DNA of 37,496 bases from Chromera velia (Eukaryota; Sar; Chromeraceae): positions 1 through 37,496 of the forward strand of contig JAHBMJ010000989.1 of NCBI GenBank assembly GCA_018398765.1, given 5' to 3'. Both the position numbers and the translations under genes were made by a program. This document shows positions 23,820 to 33,936 of this stretch, one piece after another (position 1 is the stretch's first letter; every line of letters begins with the position of its first letter). The notes below the pieces were generated by a model. It saw nothing but the letters and a program-made list of their open reading frames with translations. It had not been told where the DNA came from and searched no databases.

Positions 23820-24147
23820 TCTGTGAACGACATAAAGGGCAGTCTCTCATGGGGCAAATGTACTGTCCTGGGGGTTCGATGTACAGGGGAAGGTATTTGG
23901 AATAGATAGACATGAACCTCTCTTGACTGATGGTGTCTAGTGCAAGGGCTTTGTGTATTCTTTCTGAGAGACGGTGGTGTGCTTTCAGGAAGGCTATCTG
24001 TTGATCTAGAAGAAAGGTCCAAAAACTCTCTCTGCTGTGAGTAAACTTATAGTTTTCTTCTATATTCCGGTCTGTAATTACCTGGGCTTTCTCTATCAGG
24101 TCAGTGAAGTCACGGTCAGCGGCACTACGATACAGAACAGAATCCAA
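23803..24147 (-). CDS. 114-residue leader reading frame of the chromovirus
   Basis: Open from 24147 to a TAA at 23803, overlapping the gag ATG by 17 nt in a different frame. It has a helical N-terminal portion (DFTDLIEKAQVITDRNIEEN) and ends with a cysteine cluster, YICPMRDCPLCRSQ. It could be the original N-terminal part of gag, cut off by a frameshift near 23815, or a separate small protein. I know no family match. It is intact, unlike the gag and pol frames downstream. Confidence 0.45.
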   Translation of the reverse strand: MDSVLYRSAADRDFTDLIEKAQVITDRNIEENYKFTHSRESFWTFLLDQQIAFLKAHHRLSERIHKALALDTISQERFMSIYSKYLPLYIEPPGQYICPMRDCPLCRSQNVIKS

Positions 24148-24149
24148 GA

Positions 24150-24395
24150 TCGGAGTTTTGCTTGGAAGCTGAATTTTAACAGAGCTTCGTTATCAGGTCT
24201 GGTTTCCCTGGAAGCGAAAGTTTTTTACAAGGAAAGCAGGAGAGTTGCTTCTTCTCTGTGAAAGTTTTGGGCAGAGCTTCGCTGTCAGGTCAGGTTTTCC
24301 TAGAAGCGAGAGTTTTTATAAGGAAAGCAGGAGAGTTGCTTCTTGTCTATGGAAATTTTGGGCAGAGCTTCGCTGTAAGGCTTGGTTTCAGTCAG
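24150..24395. repeat. about 2.7 copies of a 91/92-bp tandem repeat in the element leader
   Basis: AGAGCTTCG recurs at 24181, 24273 and 24364, each followed by a similar 90-bp unit containing GGAAGCGA (or AGAAGCGA), GGAAAGCAGGAGAGTTGCTTCTT and TTTTGGGCAGAGCTTCG. Copies differ by scattered substitutions. The repeat sits just upstream (in minus-strand sense) of the leader reading frame, so it is in the transcribed leader or next to the 5' LTR. Confidence 0.9.
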
Positions 24396-24579
24396 AACAC
24401 AAAAGTTTGTACAAAGTAGCAGAAGGATCTTGATTTTTGCAGGTCTCTCCTTTTAGTCAAAACGGGTAGAAGACGTGCAGAGGAGTAGGGGTGAAAGAAA
24501 ATCGGTGGGTCGGTAGTAGACTGTTAAGCGTTATTAGTTTGACCTTCTAACTCTTTATAGTTCTTTCAAACCGATATGT

Positions 24580-24636
24580 AAAAATTGATGTCAATTTTTG
24601 AAAGTGTACCAAAAATTGACATCGATATCAATTTTT
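24580..24636. repeat. inverted repeat, 14-bp perfect core stem
   Basis: GATGTCAATTTTTG (24587-24600) pairs with CAAAAATTGACATC (24610-24623) around a 9-nt loop. An outer AAAAATT/AATTTTT pairing extends the stem to 21 bp with a 6-nt bulge. Confidence 0.85.
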
Positions 24637-24670
24637 AGTAGGTAGACTTTTTGGATATACTTTTATAGGG

Positions 24671-24755
24671 TAGGCGTATCACTACAAAAAAAAAGAAGAA
24701 AAAAAAATTAAACCAGAATTGACTTTAATTTTTTTTTTTTGCTGTGATAGGCCTA
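24671..24755. repeat. 85-bp foldback (MITE-like)
   Basis: TAGGCGTATCAC at the left end pairs with GTGATAGGCCTA at the right (11 of 12). Inside are long A runs on the left and T runs on the right, and AATTAAA near the centre faces TTTAATT. The whole segment can fold back on itself with a loop of about 10 nt. Size and structure fit a miniature inverted-repeat element, but no target duplication was identified. Confidence 0.6.
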
Positions 24756-26487
24756 GATCAATTTCCCACAAATTTCCCAACAATTTCTATAATTTTTTGT
24801 AGGGCCTCTCGAAACCTCATCAAATCAAAACTAGTTATTGGTAGTCCTAGCTGGTCACTATCAATCAATCAATCAATACCGAAAGAATACAAAGAAAGGA
24901 AAAAAGAAAACAGATTCAAGACTCCCACTGGAGTTAGGTGGGATTTGCAGCTAGATTCATAGTCAGTGTATCAATGTGTCAGTGCTATCTTTCTACCTCT
25001 GTCTCTCGGTGGCGGAATCTATGGGGTGAATTGAAATACATGCAGAGGGGCGGGGCATGATCAGGTACCCTATCTGTTCACTTCAACTTAGTCTTCAAGT
25101 AATGACAGTAATGTGTTGTGATTTCTATATACTGCCAGTCACTGGCAGAGAGGTTAGAGAAAAAAAAGAATTAATGTCAGTGAATATAATGAGAATATTA
25201 CTATTAAGAACTAGATTAAGAGTTACAATATTTAAATCTAATTAGACGTTTTTAAACTTTTTAAAGCCGAAATTTAGTAACATTTCTTAGTTGACTAAAA
25301 ATTTGCGTATGCTTGACTTTTAAAGGCCGAATATTGGAGTCATCTTGACTTTCGAGGTCAAAGCCGTCAAGTGCAGACACTATAGTGACAGGGGGGTACT
25401 AAAAATGAAACACAATGTTACACTGTCGGACTAAACTCTTGAATTATCTTAGATTTAGATTTATCTAGTTTTAGATTTTGTATAGTTCACAAATATTAAA
25501 TATACCACGTTGTACTAGAGAGTTTATAATTTATTAAAATGGGGGATTAATAAAAGTTAACCAGAAAACTAGCTAAAAAATTAAAGGTGATTCCCGGTTA
25601 AAAGCTATACTCACTTAAATACAATAGGTATATACATGCACAAATCATGTACAAACTAGCTGTGACATACTCGTATACACCCTAACCCTAAAATCTAGTA
25701 TGGCTAAACCTATAGTACATTTTTGTTTCAAAGTTCTGAAACATTGATTTTATACATAGTAATATAGAAAATAGTATAGCCCCCAAAAGCTTAAAAATAT
25801 TATATTAATTAAATGATAAACTAGATGATAAATTGTTTAGCAATGTTTGCCAAATGAGTTGTATACGTGATACATTGAAGTTTATATATATTTTTGAACT
25901 GACTTCTATACATGATACATCTAGTGATACATTTATGTGAATGGTAAGCAAACAATTGTATTTAGTATTCAATTTACTGTAACTTTTGCATCATATGACT
26001 CATGATATCTATGTCTGAATTACTACGTGAAAAGATTCATAAAAGGCGCTTCATCACTATATGTACAGCTTCAGTGAGTCCAGTCAAAATATGAAGCGAG
26101 TCTATCTGTAGGAGTCTATTAACGAACGAAGTGAAAACGAAGTTGAACCGTGAACGAGATTGTCGGCTTCTTCTGCTATTTTAGAAACCGGTTTCCTGCA
26201 AATTACAATAGGTCTATCCGTGTTTTGCTCCCCCCGGCTTTGGTTTTTCATAGGAAATTCACTTTTTTCACGCGAGGGCATCGCCACTCCTAGATGCACA
26301 CCACCTGCCTGAAAGAGAGTCTGGACGGCGTAACATACACCTCAAATCCGCGTCTCTCCCAACTCCACGGTCTCTCTTCCTCCCTCCCTTCCGTCCTTTC
26401 CTTCTTTCACTCATCGAAAGGAACACCCAGAAGCTGAGAGGAACCGCACTGCTAAATGCAAAGTACTCAATGAATTAAAGCGCACCT
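24756..26487. other. AT-rich DNA, no gene recognised
   Basis: Very AT-rich from 24.8 to 26.1 kb. It has a (AATC)n run near 24863-24878 and repeated words such as GATACAT. CCCTAACCCTAAA at 25680-25692 resembles an interstitial telomere motif. Composition shifts to GC-rich near 26.3 kb, at the 3' end of the membrane-protein gene. It might include the 5' LTR of the chromovirus, but I found no matching copy near 17 kb. Confidence 0.45.
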
Positions 26488-27683
26488 CTAACGGAAAGTA
26501 TACGTGTCACCAGTTCTCCCGCCGCTGCCGGTCGGTGAAACTGCCGATGCTCTCTCCCTCTCCCTCTCCCCCCGTCCGTGTGACCCTTCACTTTGCCCCG
26601 CTCCTCCTCCATCTCTTTCTCCTCTTCCGTCCTCTGACTGTCCACTTCCCTCAGAGGAAGTATACTCAAATGAAGTCTGTAACGCCACCGACGGACGCAT
26701 CAGACGGCTGTCTACATGGCCAGACTCAGAGGCCAGAACGACACGAAGACCCTGACCGTGCTGCCCCTGTCGTCCCCCCCCAAAGTCCCCCCTTCTCTCC
26801 CGGTCCCGTTCCCTCAACCCCTTCACAGAACCTCCACTCTCAGACAAACCAGATGAACGCCACTGCCCACCATCCCGAGAGTAGCCCCCCCCCCGACCCC
26901 TGTCAACCGAATCTCGTGCGCCGGTCGAATGGGAAGACGAGGGCGCGGATCTCGCATGGTCCCCCTCAGGGGCCACTTGCCGGTCCCGGAAAGCCGATGT
27001 ATGGCCTGCTCGTGTGTCCCCTCCTGCTGCAATAGGAGTTGAGGGACGCGTTGAGTAGTTGCCGTCTGGGGGGTACCCCCTCTCCCCCCTGTCTCTCCCG
27101 AAGGAGGACGTTCTCTCCCTCTCCAGGGGTGCCTCTGCGTCTGCCTCTGTTGCCTCAAACGCCCGTGACGGCTTTCTCTGAGATCCCCCTGTCAGCCCCG
27201 CACCCTCATCCCCGAACGTTGCTCTGTACACTTCGGGAGACGGGGAGGGGTCACGGCGGCAGAAGAACAATCTGACTCTCTCCATGCAACACCTGCATAC
27301 AGGCCAACACATTACAACGAAGGTGAATGAAGATGATTTGGTTTCCATGGAAGCTCCAACATGTTGAACGGAGAGAAACCAAAGTGGGAAAAAGGATTCA
27401 AGAAGAAAGCGAAGAAAAAGAGGGATCAAAACTCAGACAAAGACAAGAAGCTCCGAAAAGGACAACGGGAAAGTTCTCTTAAGCACTCCATCAGGGTGCC
27501 CCCACTCTCAAGCACTGCATAAAAGCGTCCCCATTTTGCTGCGTTTTCGCGCTGCTCTCACACACTCCTGGCTCCTCTTTCACTTCAGCCAGCCTGACTC
27601 AGAGAGCCTCTGGTATATCATGCTGATCCCCATTGCGCTCTCCGTCCCTGCCTCCTCTGCGCTGCTCCTCTGTTATCCTCTCA

Positions 27684-27721
<38 letters not shown>

Positions 27722-28616
27722 ACTCTTTTCCCTTGAAAGACTTACGGTCGAAAAGGGCTTGTTGCGCTCCATGCATAGAGAGTCGAAGAGAAAAATGCTG
27801 CAAGCAATCATGAAAACAGTCAGGCACGCAAGAAATATGATTGAAAAGATAAGCAGCGCATGCACACAGAAATCTGAGCAGCCAGGCAGGCATGCAGGCA
27901 GGCAGGCAGGCAGACAGGCGGGCAGCAAACCGACAAAGTTTCTTCAGAGACTGGGGTTGTCCCCTTACTGTGAATTTCACGGTAAATGTCCATCAGACTA
28001 TTGGGAAGAATGCATTGAAAGGGAGAGCCTGAAAACGTCCAAACATGCGTGAAGAAACAAAAAAGCGACCGGGGCTCACAGTGTCGAAAGCAAAGTAGAA
28101 ACATTGAGGTGAATCCAAGGTCACAGTGTGTGTCATCCCGGGAAAGAAGAGAGCGGAAAAGAAGAGGGAACTGACCCAACCAGGTACTGAAGTATCCGTT
28201 GCCGGGTAACTGGTAGGGACCCCTGCATGCATGCATTCACTCACATGTAACGGCACGAATAAGTAACCTATTCTCAATTGCACCGAGCGGACGCAATTGA
28301 AACTCCGGTGTCGTGTTTTTGGTCACCAGAAGACTGACAGTGTTGACGTGAGCACTCCCGCAGCGACACCCCACCAGATGGAGAGAAACACCGACACAAT
28401 CAGATGAAGGAGCATTCGTTTGTCTGTTGGCAAGGCGATGTGGATACAGGGAAGTGCTAAAAGAGCAGCAGTCGAGATTGTGCCTACAGCGACTGCATAT
28501 GCCACTCTCTCGCTGCAAGAAAGTGAACAGTCTTCAGCAGAAGTGCCAAGTGCAACTAGACTTGCGAGGAAGGCTATTACAATGGCGCTAAACACCAGTT
28601 TCCCTCCCTCTGCCAT
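26488..28616 (-). CDS. four-helix membrane protein with probable Arg/Gly-rich C-terminal tail
   Basis: Exons 28339-28616, 28176-28222 and 27746-27873 join in phase with donors GTCAGT, GTCAGT and GTAAGT. Exon 1 starts at ATG and encodes three hydrophobic spans (residues about 7-25, 37-60 and 68-90). The loop formed across exons 1-3 has GPYQLPGNGYFSTWL. A fourth span follows in exon 3 (ALLIFSIIFLACLTVFMIAC). The four-helix layout resembles MARVEL-type proteins; this is topology only. An open minus-strand stretch from about 27279 or 27292 down to TAG at 26488 would add about 260 residues rich in Arg, Gly and Ser (RGRGGGYSRDGG, RERDRERRGDFGGG). Phase fits an acceptor at 27280 but not the better-looking one at 27293, so the tail junction is unsure. 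Confidence 0.6.
27689..27924. repeat. intronic (TC)n and (GCAG)n microsatellites
   Basis: (TC)14 at 27690-27717 lies in the intron after exon 3 of the membrane-protein gene. GCAG-type units at about 27884-27922 precede exon 3 in minus-strand sense, adjacent to its acceptor. Confidence 0.85.
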
Positions 28617-29418
28617 CGTTCAAGACGGTTGCAACCTTTTTCTGAAAGATTTCGAAGTTGCGCCGAGCTTTACAAACTTGAGAACAAAGTATCGGCGGCA
28701 GGAAAGGACGAATACTCACTGGCAGATCAATAACTGAGCATATTCAGTGTTGATCAGTGAAATGCTTCTTCAGAATTAGTGCCTTCATTTCCCAGTTTTC
28801 ACACGTCAGCATTTCCCAGTTTTCACACGTCTGCAACGGAGGATCATGAGCGTTGCCGGATGCTGGACGAAGCACCCGGTTGTTTTGCAGTCCTGTGGAG
28901 ATCGACCCACACCTGATCAACAGATTATATAGGTGGAATTAAGAAGCAGTCAATTCAGATTTTAATATATATACGCATATACGTATATGTGTATATTATG
29001 CGATGTGCATATATGCGTTTGCATGTTCGTATATACAAAAATACAAACCTAAAAACGGACTTCAACGCATGCATACAGCGCTCGAGTTGCGCGCGCACGT
29101 GAACTTTGGCACAATAATGTCACCGATATACACATGAGGTCCGGCCTCTCAATGCCTCTCATGGTCCTCTCATCACGTATATACTTCTCTATCAAGACAA
29201 AGCTGATGATCAGGGCCTGCCCAGATGGCATTCAGCGTGCTTTGACGACTTCCCTCATAGTACCTGGTAAGACAAGACGTGCTTGAACGCGGTTCTGAAA
29301 CGACAGAGAAAGGACGCGCGCTCGCAAGGTACAAAGCTCGATCTCTGCCCATATATCCTGGTTCGGCCCTCGGCTGCGACTTCGACGCTTTCGCGCGTTT
29401 CCTTGCTGAACGGACACC
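28617..29418. promoter_or_regulatory. divergent intergenic region between two head-to-head genes
   Basis: The membrane-protein ATG (28616, minus) and the MORN-protein ATG (29419, plus) are 802 bp apart and transcribed away from each other. The interval holds a 22-bp direct repeat at 28786-28831 and an AT-rich alternating stretch (ATATATACGCATATACGTATATG) at 28965-29040. A more GC-rich part before the MORN ATG is probably 5' leader. No clear TATA box could be assigned to either gene. Confidence 0.5.
28786..28831. repeat. 22-bp direct repeat in the divergent promoter region
   Basis: CATTTCCCAGTTTTCACACG followed by TC occurs twice, at 28786-28807 and 28810-28831, perfectly, with a 2-bp spacer. 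Two full turns of helix separate the copies (period 24), which is compatible with paired transcription-factor sites. CACGTC is a possible core. Confidence 0.85.
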
Positions 29419-30161
29419 ATGGGTTCCTGTCTGTGTATCCAGAACGATCACAAGACGACGAAGGTGAGTGCCAGATGTTGGACGGAGCTTCGTCGAGAAT
29501 TCACACGTGTCCTTGCGTGCAGACTGACTGACCGTCAATGGTGTGTTGTGACAACCCACCCCCTGCCTTCTGCATTGACCCCTTCACACGCAGGACCGCG
29601 ACCGGGATACCTTCCCCGAGGCCAGAATCAAAGAATCGCCCGGCGAGTATCAGAGGCCAAAGGCAGCCTCAGGAGAACTGGAGGAGAGGCCGGCAACAAC
29701 CTTGGAGTCGGGGGTGATCTACACCGGACAATGGAAGGTGAGTGCCTTGCAGCCCGGTTGACTGCCCACTGATGGTGTGTCGAGGAGGGGACGCAAGAAG
29801 GACAGGGGGATCTGATACGGTTGCTCTGTCCTGCGCCATGCCCGCCTCCCTCTTGTGTGTGAAACGCGACACCTGATGTATTCAATGCTTGTGTAGGATG
29901 TGCGCCTACATGTTCATGGTTGCAGGGAGAGAAGAGGTGGGGCTACGGAGTTCAGACGTGGCCTGATGGCGCGAAGTACGAGGGCCAGTGGGAAAATGGA
30001 TTGGCAAATGGTCGGTCAGGCCGTCAGTGAATATCCTCGTGGAAAGTTTTCGCCCGTCCTTCCATCCTTCCCTCTACGCCTTCCTCTCTTCCCCGTTCTA
30101 CTTGAGAGTGGGTATAGCGTGGCAGCGCAGACATCCTTTGTGCGTCTGGAAGCGCACTTCT

Positions 30162-30217
<56 letters not shown>

Positions 30218-33079
30218 GCGCGTATGTGTATGCACATGTGTATGCGTACAGGCGAAGGCAAATTCACCCACGCAGACGGAGACGTGTATTCAGGACAGTG
30301 GGTAGACGATAAGGCCACAGGGCACGGGACCTACCTGCACGCAGATGGGTCTAGGTCGGTCAGCAGCACAGACAGACAGATGGACAAGAGGAGAGAGAAT
30401 CAGGCAGGACAGCTGAACATGTGTGCATTCTGTATGGTCTTCTGCTGTCTGAAATTTCCAACCTTCTTTCATTCTCTGATCACCTTCCGTTTGCCTGCCT
30501 GCCTATCTGTCCATCTGTCAGCGACGTACAGAACGGAAAAAATCGCGTTTAGCTCGTGTGGATCTTCGTATTTGATCTAGCCCCTTGTTTGGACGCCCAT
30601 TCCTGCCTCTCTGCATCCATCTTCTTTGCACATCTTCGTTGAGTTGTGCTTTCTTCGGTCGCACTCACTGTCTGCAAGAATCGGCCTGACAAACCACTCC
30701 TCACTTTGTGTGCACCCGCTTGTCTTCACTCCTCTGCGTTTCTCCTTTGGAGCTTCATTGATGCGAATGAGCGAATGATGCTGTGCACACCGTGTGACGA
30801 TCTCTCTCTCTGCTGGCATCTTGGCTTGATGGATCCTTTGCTCTTTTTTTCTTTCACACCCTCATGTGGGGGATGAGGACGGACACCAATGAATGAATCC
30901 AGGCATTCACGTCCTCGGCTGATCCACCGGTTGACAGAGTAGATCTCTCGTGGCGTGTCACCTTTTACCTGGTTCGTTTTGTTGCAGATACACAGGACAG
31001 TGGTGCGATGACCAAAAACACGGAAAGTGCGAGGAGGTGTGGGCGGATGGCTCGCACTTCGAGGGCTCCTACCAGTCAGTCATTGGGAGTTCAGGTTTCA
31101 TTGGGTGTGTGTGGCACAGAGACAAAGAAAGAAAGAAGTGTGGATCATCTGTCGAAATCTGTGTGGAGGCTTTCTCTCTCCGAGAGAGGGATTCCGTCGA
31201 TCCAGCTCCGCTCCCTGTGTGCCCCTATCCAGGCCGATTCTCCACTGATGATGGAATGAGATGTGTGTCTTTCTGTTGTGCACATCGACTGCCTGCCTAT
31301 ACTGCCTAACTTGACCTGGCTGCATGCAGTATGGGGAAGAAGCACGGGGAGGGCTCCTTCAGGTGGCCCGAGGGTTCCTGGTTCACTGGCCAGTTCCAAG
31401 ACAATGAGATTCATGGTCAGTCTTTCTCTGTTTGTTTCTGGACAATTAATTGAGAGAATCATGAGGAGAGAGCGAGGAGGTGCATCAGAGAAAAGCGACG
31501 GCTTCCAGAACTAAGCGGTCTGGCAGCAGGACCAATCGTTGTAGAACGGAAAACGAAAAAGAACGAAAATAAGTCACGTTTTCACGTCCGCAGCGTGTTT
31601 CTGCATGCAGTTCTCCTCAGAACGAAACGTGGCAATGAGAGGACGTCAAAGCGTCTGCATCAGATGACGTAAGGATGTTCGAGTGGGGGTCTTGTGACAT
31701 CACAAGCTCTTCCTTTTTTCCCCCTTTCCCTTCTTTCCGTTCCCGTGTAATATATCCATCCTCGCCTTCCTTCTGTCAACTGCCAACAGGACACGGCACT
31801 TACACATGGGCAGATGGAAGGACCTACACGGGCCAGGTGGGTGGGTCGACTCGATCGTTGCTTTCTTTCATGACGGTGGCTTTTTTGAGGGTCTGTATTG
31901 GAAGGCAGCCATCCATCCATCCAGGGGAGTGCGAGGGCGGTTCCTTCAGGTGGTGTGTTGTCAAGGCGGCGTTGTTTTTCTTCTGCCCTCTTTTTCCTTG
32001 AGTTCTGGTATCGCGTCTGCGGTTCTTCTCATTTTCATGTTCCTGCATTCGAAACAAAAATGACGACCAGACACCCCTCCTTGTTTGCCTTTCTGGTTGT
32101 TCGATTGCAGTGGCAAGCCAACAGGATGCACGGCAACGGGGTCTTCAAATGGAGAGACGGGAGGATGTATACAGGAGGGTGAGTGAGTGAGTGAGTGAGT
32201 GGGTGAGTAGGTGGGTGAGTGAGTGAGTGAGTGAGTGAGCGAGACTGCCTTCCATATCCCTCGTTTGCGTTTCCACATCCCTCCTTTCATTATCCGCATC
32301 TGCTTTCCGCTTCCTATAGTGGTGGGGCATGACGTCTCTTTCTGAGCGTACAGAATCCCTAGAAATACACACATGAACGTAGGGGATCCGACTGCCACAC
32401 TTACCCTCCACTTCCACTTGCCGCACTTCTGCCTGGCGTCATCCGGAACCTCGTTCAATCTGTCAAAAGTTGCATGCATGAGGAGTACAGAAAGAAACCC
32501 TGAGCCTGCACTTGTAGGCAGCAAGTCGAAAGGTCTGCTTGTTTTTCGGTATGAGGGTAGACGGGTGCACTCGATCGTGGAACAGTTCGATGTGTGAAGT
32601 GAGGAGGGCTGTTGTTTCTGTTCTCTGTGGTTCCAAAATTGCACTTTCCGTTGTGTCTGTGTGTTCAGTTACGTCTCTGACAAGAAGGAGGGCCACGGAG
32701 TCTTCTCTTGGCCCGACGGGAGATGTTATGATGGAGGGTGGAAGGATGGCAGACAGGACGGAGAGGGGGTCTTCAGAACCGCAAAGGGAGAATACAGAAG
32801 AGGTCTGTGTGTCTGCGTGTGTGGGGGGGGTTGGTATAGGTAGGTTTTTTCTGTTCCTTTTCCCTCCACCATAGCCCTTGGCGCCTTGCAGAAGCTGCTT
32901 TTCTTCCTCTCCCTTTCCATGCGTTTCTTCTCTTTCACTTCTCCCCTTTTGCTCCTTTCGTTTGTGTTCTTTGCATTGCAGGTTTCTGGAGGGATGGCAA
33001 GCAGGTGGCATGGAGGAGCGATGCCTGGAAAGACGGGCAGACCCCCCCCGACAACTATCCAGAGAAGCCGACTGCATGA
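29419..33079 (+). CDS. MORN-repeat protein, complete, 10 exons, 298 residues, acylated N-terminus predicted
   Basis: Exons 29419-29463, 29594-29737, 29926-30010, 30252-30354, 30988-31074, 31330-31415, 31790-31836, 32111-32178, 32669-32802 and 32982-33079 (TGA) join in phase throughout. The product begins MGSCLC, a strong N-myristoylation (Gly2) plus palmitoylation (Cys4, Cys6) signal. A charged linker runs to about residue 57. Nine MORN repeats of 22-23 residues fill 58-263, each of the form Y.G.W..G...G.G....DG. A partial tenth runs from 264 to about 275. Typical units are [20 protein letters not shown] and [24 protein letters not shown] repeats bind membranes or scaffold at membranes; in apicomplexans such proteins work in the inner membrane complex and budding. 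Placing this one at the alveoli is inference. No kinase or SET domain is attached. Confidence 0.93.
30164..30212. repeat. (TG)n microsatellite in MORN intron 3
   Basis: About 24 TG units, 40 nt upstream of the acceptor of exon 4. Confidence 0.95.
32179..32240. repeat. (GTGA)n microsatellite beginning at a splice donor
   Basis: The intron after exon 8 of the MORN gene starts with GTGAGTGAGTGAGTGAGTGA and continues as GTGA/GTGG units to about 32240. Exon 8 must end at 32178 to keep phase with exon 9. Confidence 0.9.
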
Positions 33080-33135
33080 TGGAAAGAAAGTTGACAGAGA
33101 AAGAGGGAAGGGGAAAGGCAGACAGAGAAGGCATG

Positions 33136-33141
33136 AATAAA
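33136..33141 (+). terminator. polyadenylation signal AATAAA of the MORN gene
   Basis: A perfect AATAAA 57 nt downstream of the TGA, in the expected position for cleavage and polyadenylation. Confidence 0.6.
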
Positions 33142-33905
33142 CTTTGAAATGGGGAAAGGACAAGTAGTGGGAGCGTCTGGACATGCGTGGGGGGGATTGA
33201 AGAGATGCGAGGGAGGGACGGGAGTTTTCGATCTAGAACAGAGGGCAGGAGGGGAGGAAGGTCTTGACTTGAAGAGCAATTCATGCATGGCACTGCATGA
33301 CATGAACGTTGTCTGTTGCTTTGTCGGAGCACTTACTTGATCGATGAAGGCCGACTATTTACATGACTGACTGTCTTCCTGACTTCGTGCATGGCCATGC
33401 ATTCGGTGTGTCGTCGTAATCGCGTGCGTGTCGTCTTTCTGGTCTCCTTCCTTCACTTCCGTCTCAGGATGCCTCTGCTTCACTCTGTTAATTAGTTGGG
33501 TTACTTCTTTCCCCGCCCAACTGAAAGGAAAGGAGAAGAAAGGAAAGCAGATAGACGGATCGATCGGGAGATGGATCTAGAGGCCATGCAAGGAGATGGA
33601 AACAAGTACAAGGAGAAGAGTAGAGGGGCTTTATTTGCCTCTCTGTAGCTCTCTCTGTCCTTCTGTCCAACAATGAACGATCGAAAGGAAGCAGAGGATG
33701 GGAAGAAGGGACCAGACACACGACACAAGCAAGCCAACGATTCCGGGAGGAAAGAGGGAAGGAAGGAGGTCTGGAGGCTGTCGCAGACTTGAAGGGATGA
33801 AGGGACTGGCCGACTGACAGAATTCCAACAGCCAGGCAAGGAAGGAATTGGAGTTGGGTGACTGACGAAGAAGTTCCAGAGGACCAAAGAAAAATTCCTT
33901 CTTTC

Positions 33906-33936
33906 CGTCTGTCTGTCTGTCTGTCTGTCTGTCTGT
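33906..33936. repeat. (CTGT)n microsatellite
   Basis: Seven to eight CTGT units in intergenic DNA. Confidence 0.95.

Larger units (their letters stand above)
17548..24147 (-). mobile_element. decayed Ty3/gypsy chromovirus (gag-pol with chromodomain)
   Basis: On the minus strand the order is: leader reading frame, gag with a capsid-like domain and a CX2CX4HX4C zinc knuckle, aspartic protease, reverse transcriptase, RNase H, integrase with HHCC finger, and a C-terminal chromodomain. The protease-RT-RNase H-integrase order with a terminal chromodomain defines a chromovirus. The frames are broken by about 25 stop codons and at least three frame changes, so this copy cannot be autonomous. LTRs and the primer-binding site were not identified with confidence. 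The boundaries given are those of the coding remnants only. Confidence 0.9.

Noticed and set aside
24150-24395. CRISPR-like array, because of regular repeats.
   Set aside because: The units are contiguous 92-bp tandem copies with no unique spacers, in eukaryotic retroelement DNA.
26504-27035. Plus-strand Pro-rich reading frame of 166 codons.
   Set aside because: It is the antisense shadow of the Arg/Gly-rich minus-strand frame; Pro/Arg-rich strings commonly arise opposite RG-rich GC-rich codons.
29173-29559. A 128-codon minus-strand frame overlapping the MORN start.
   Set aside because: It is antisense to the MORN leader and first exon and shows no domain or splice support.
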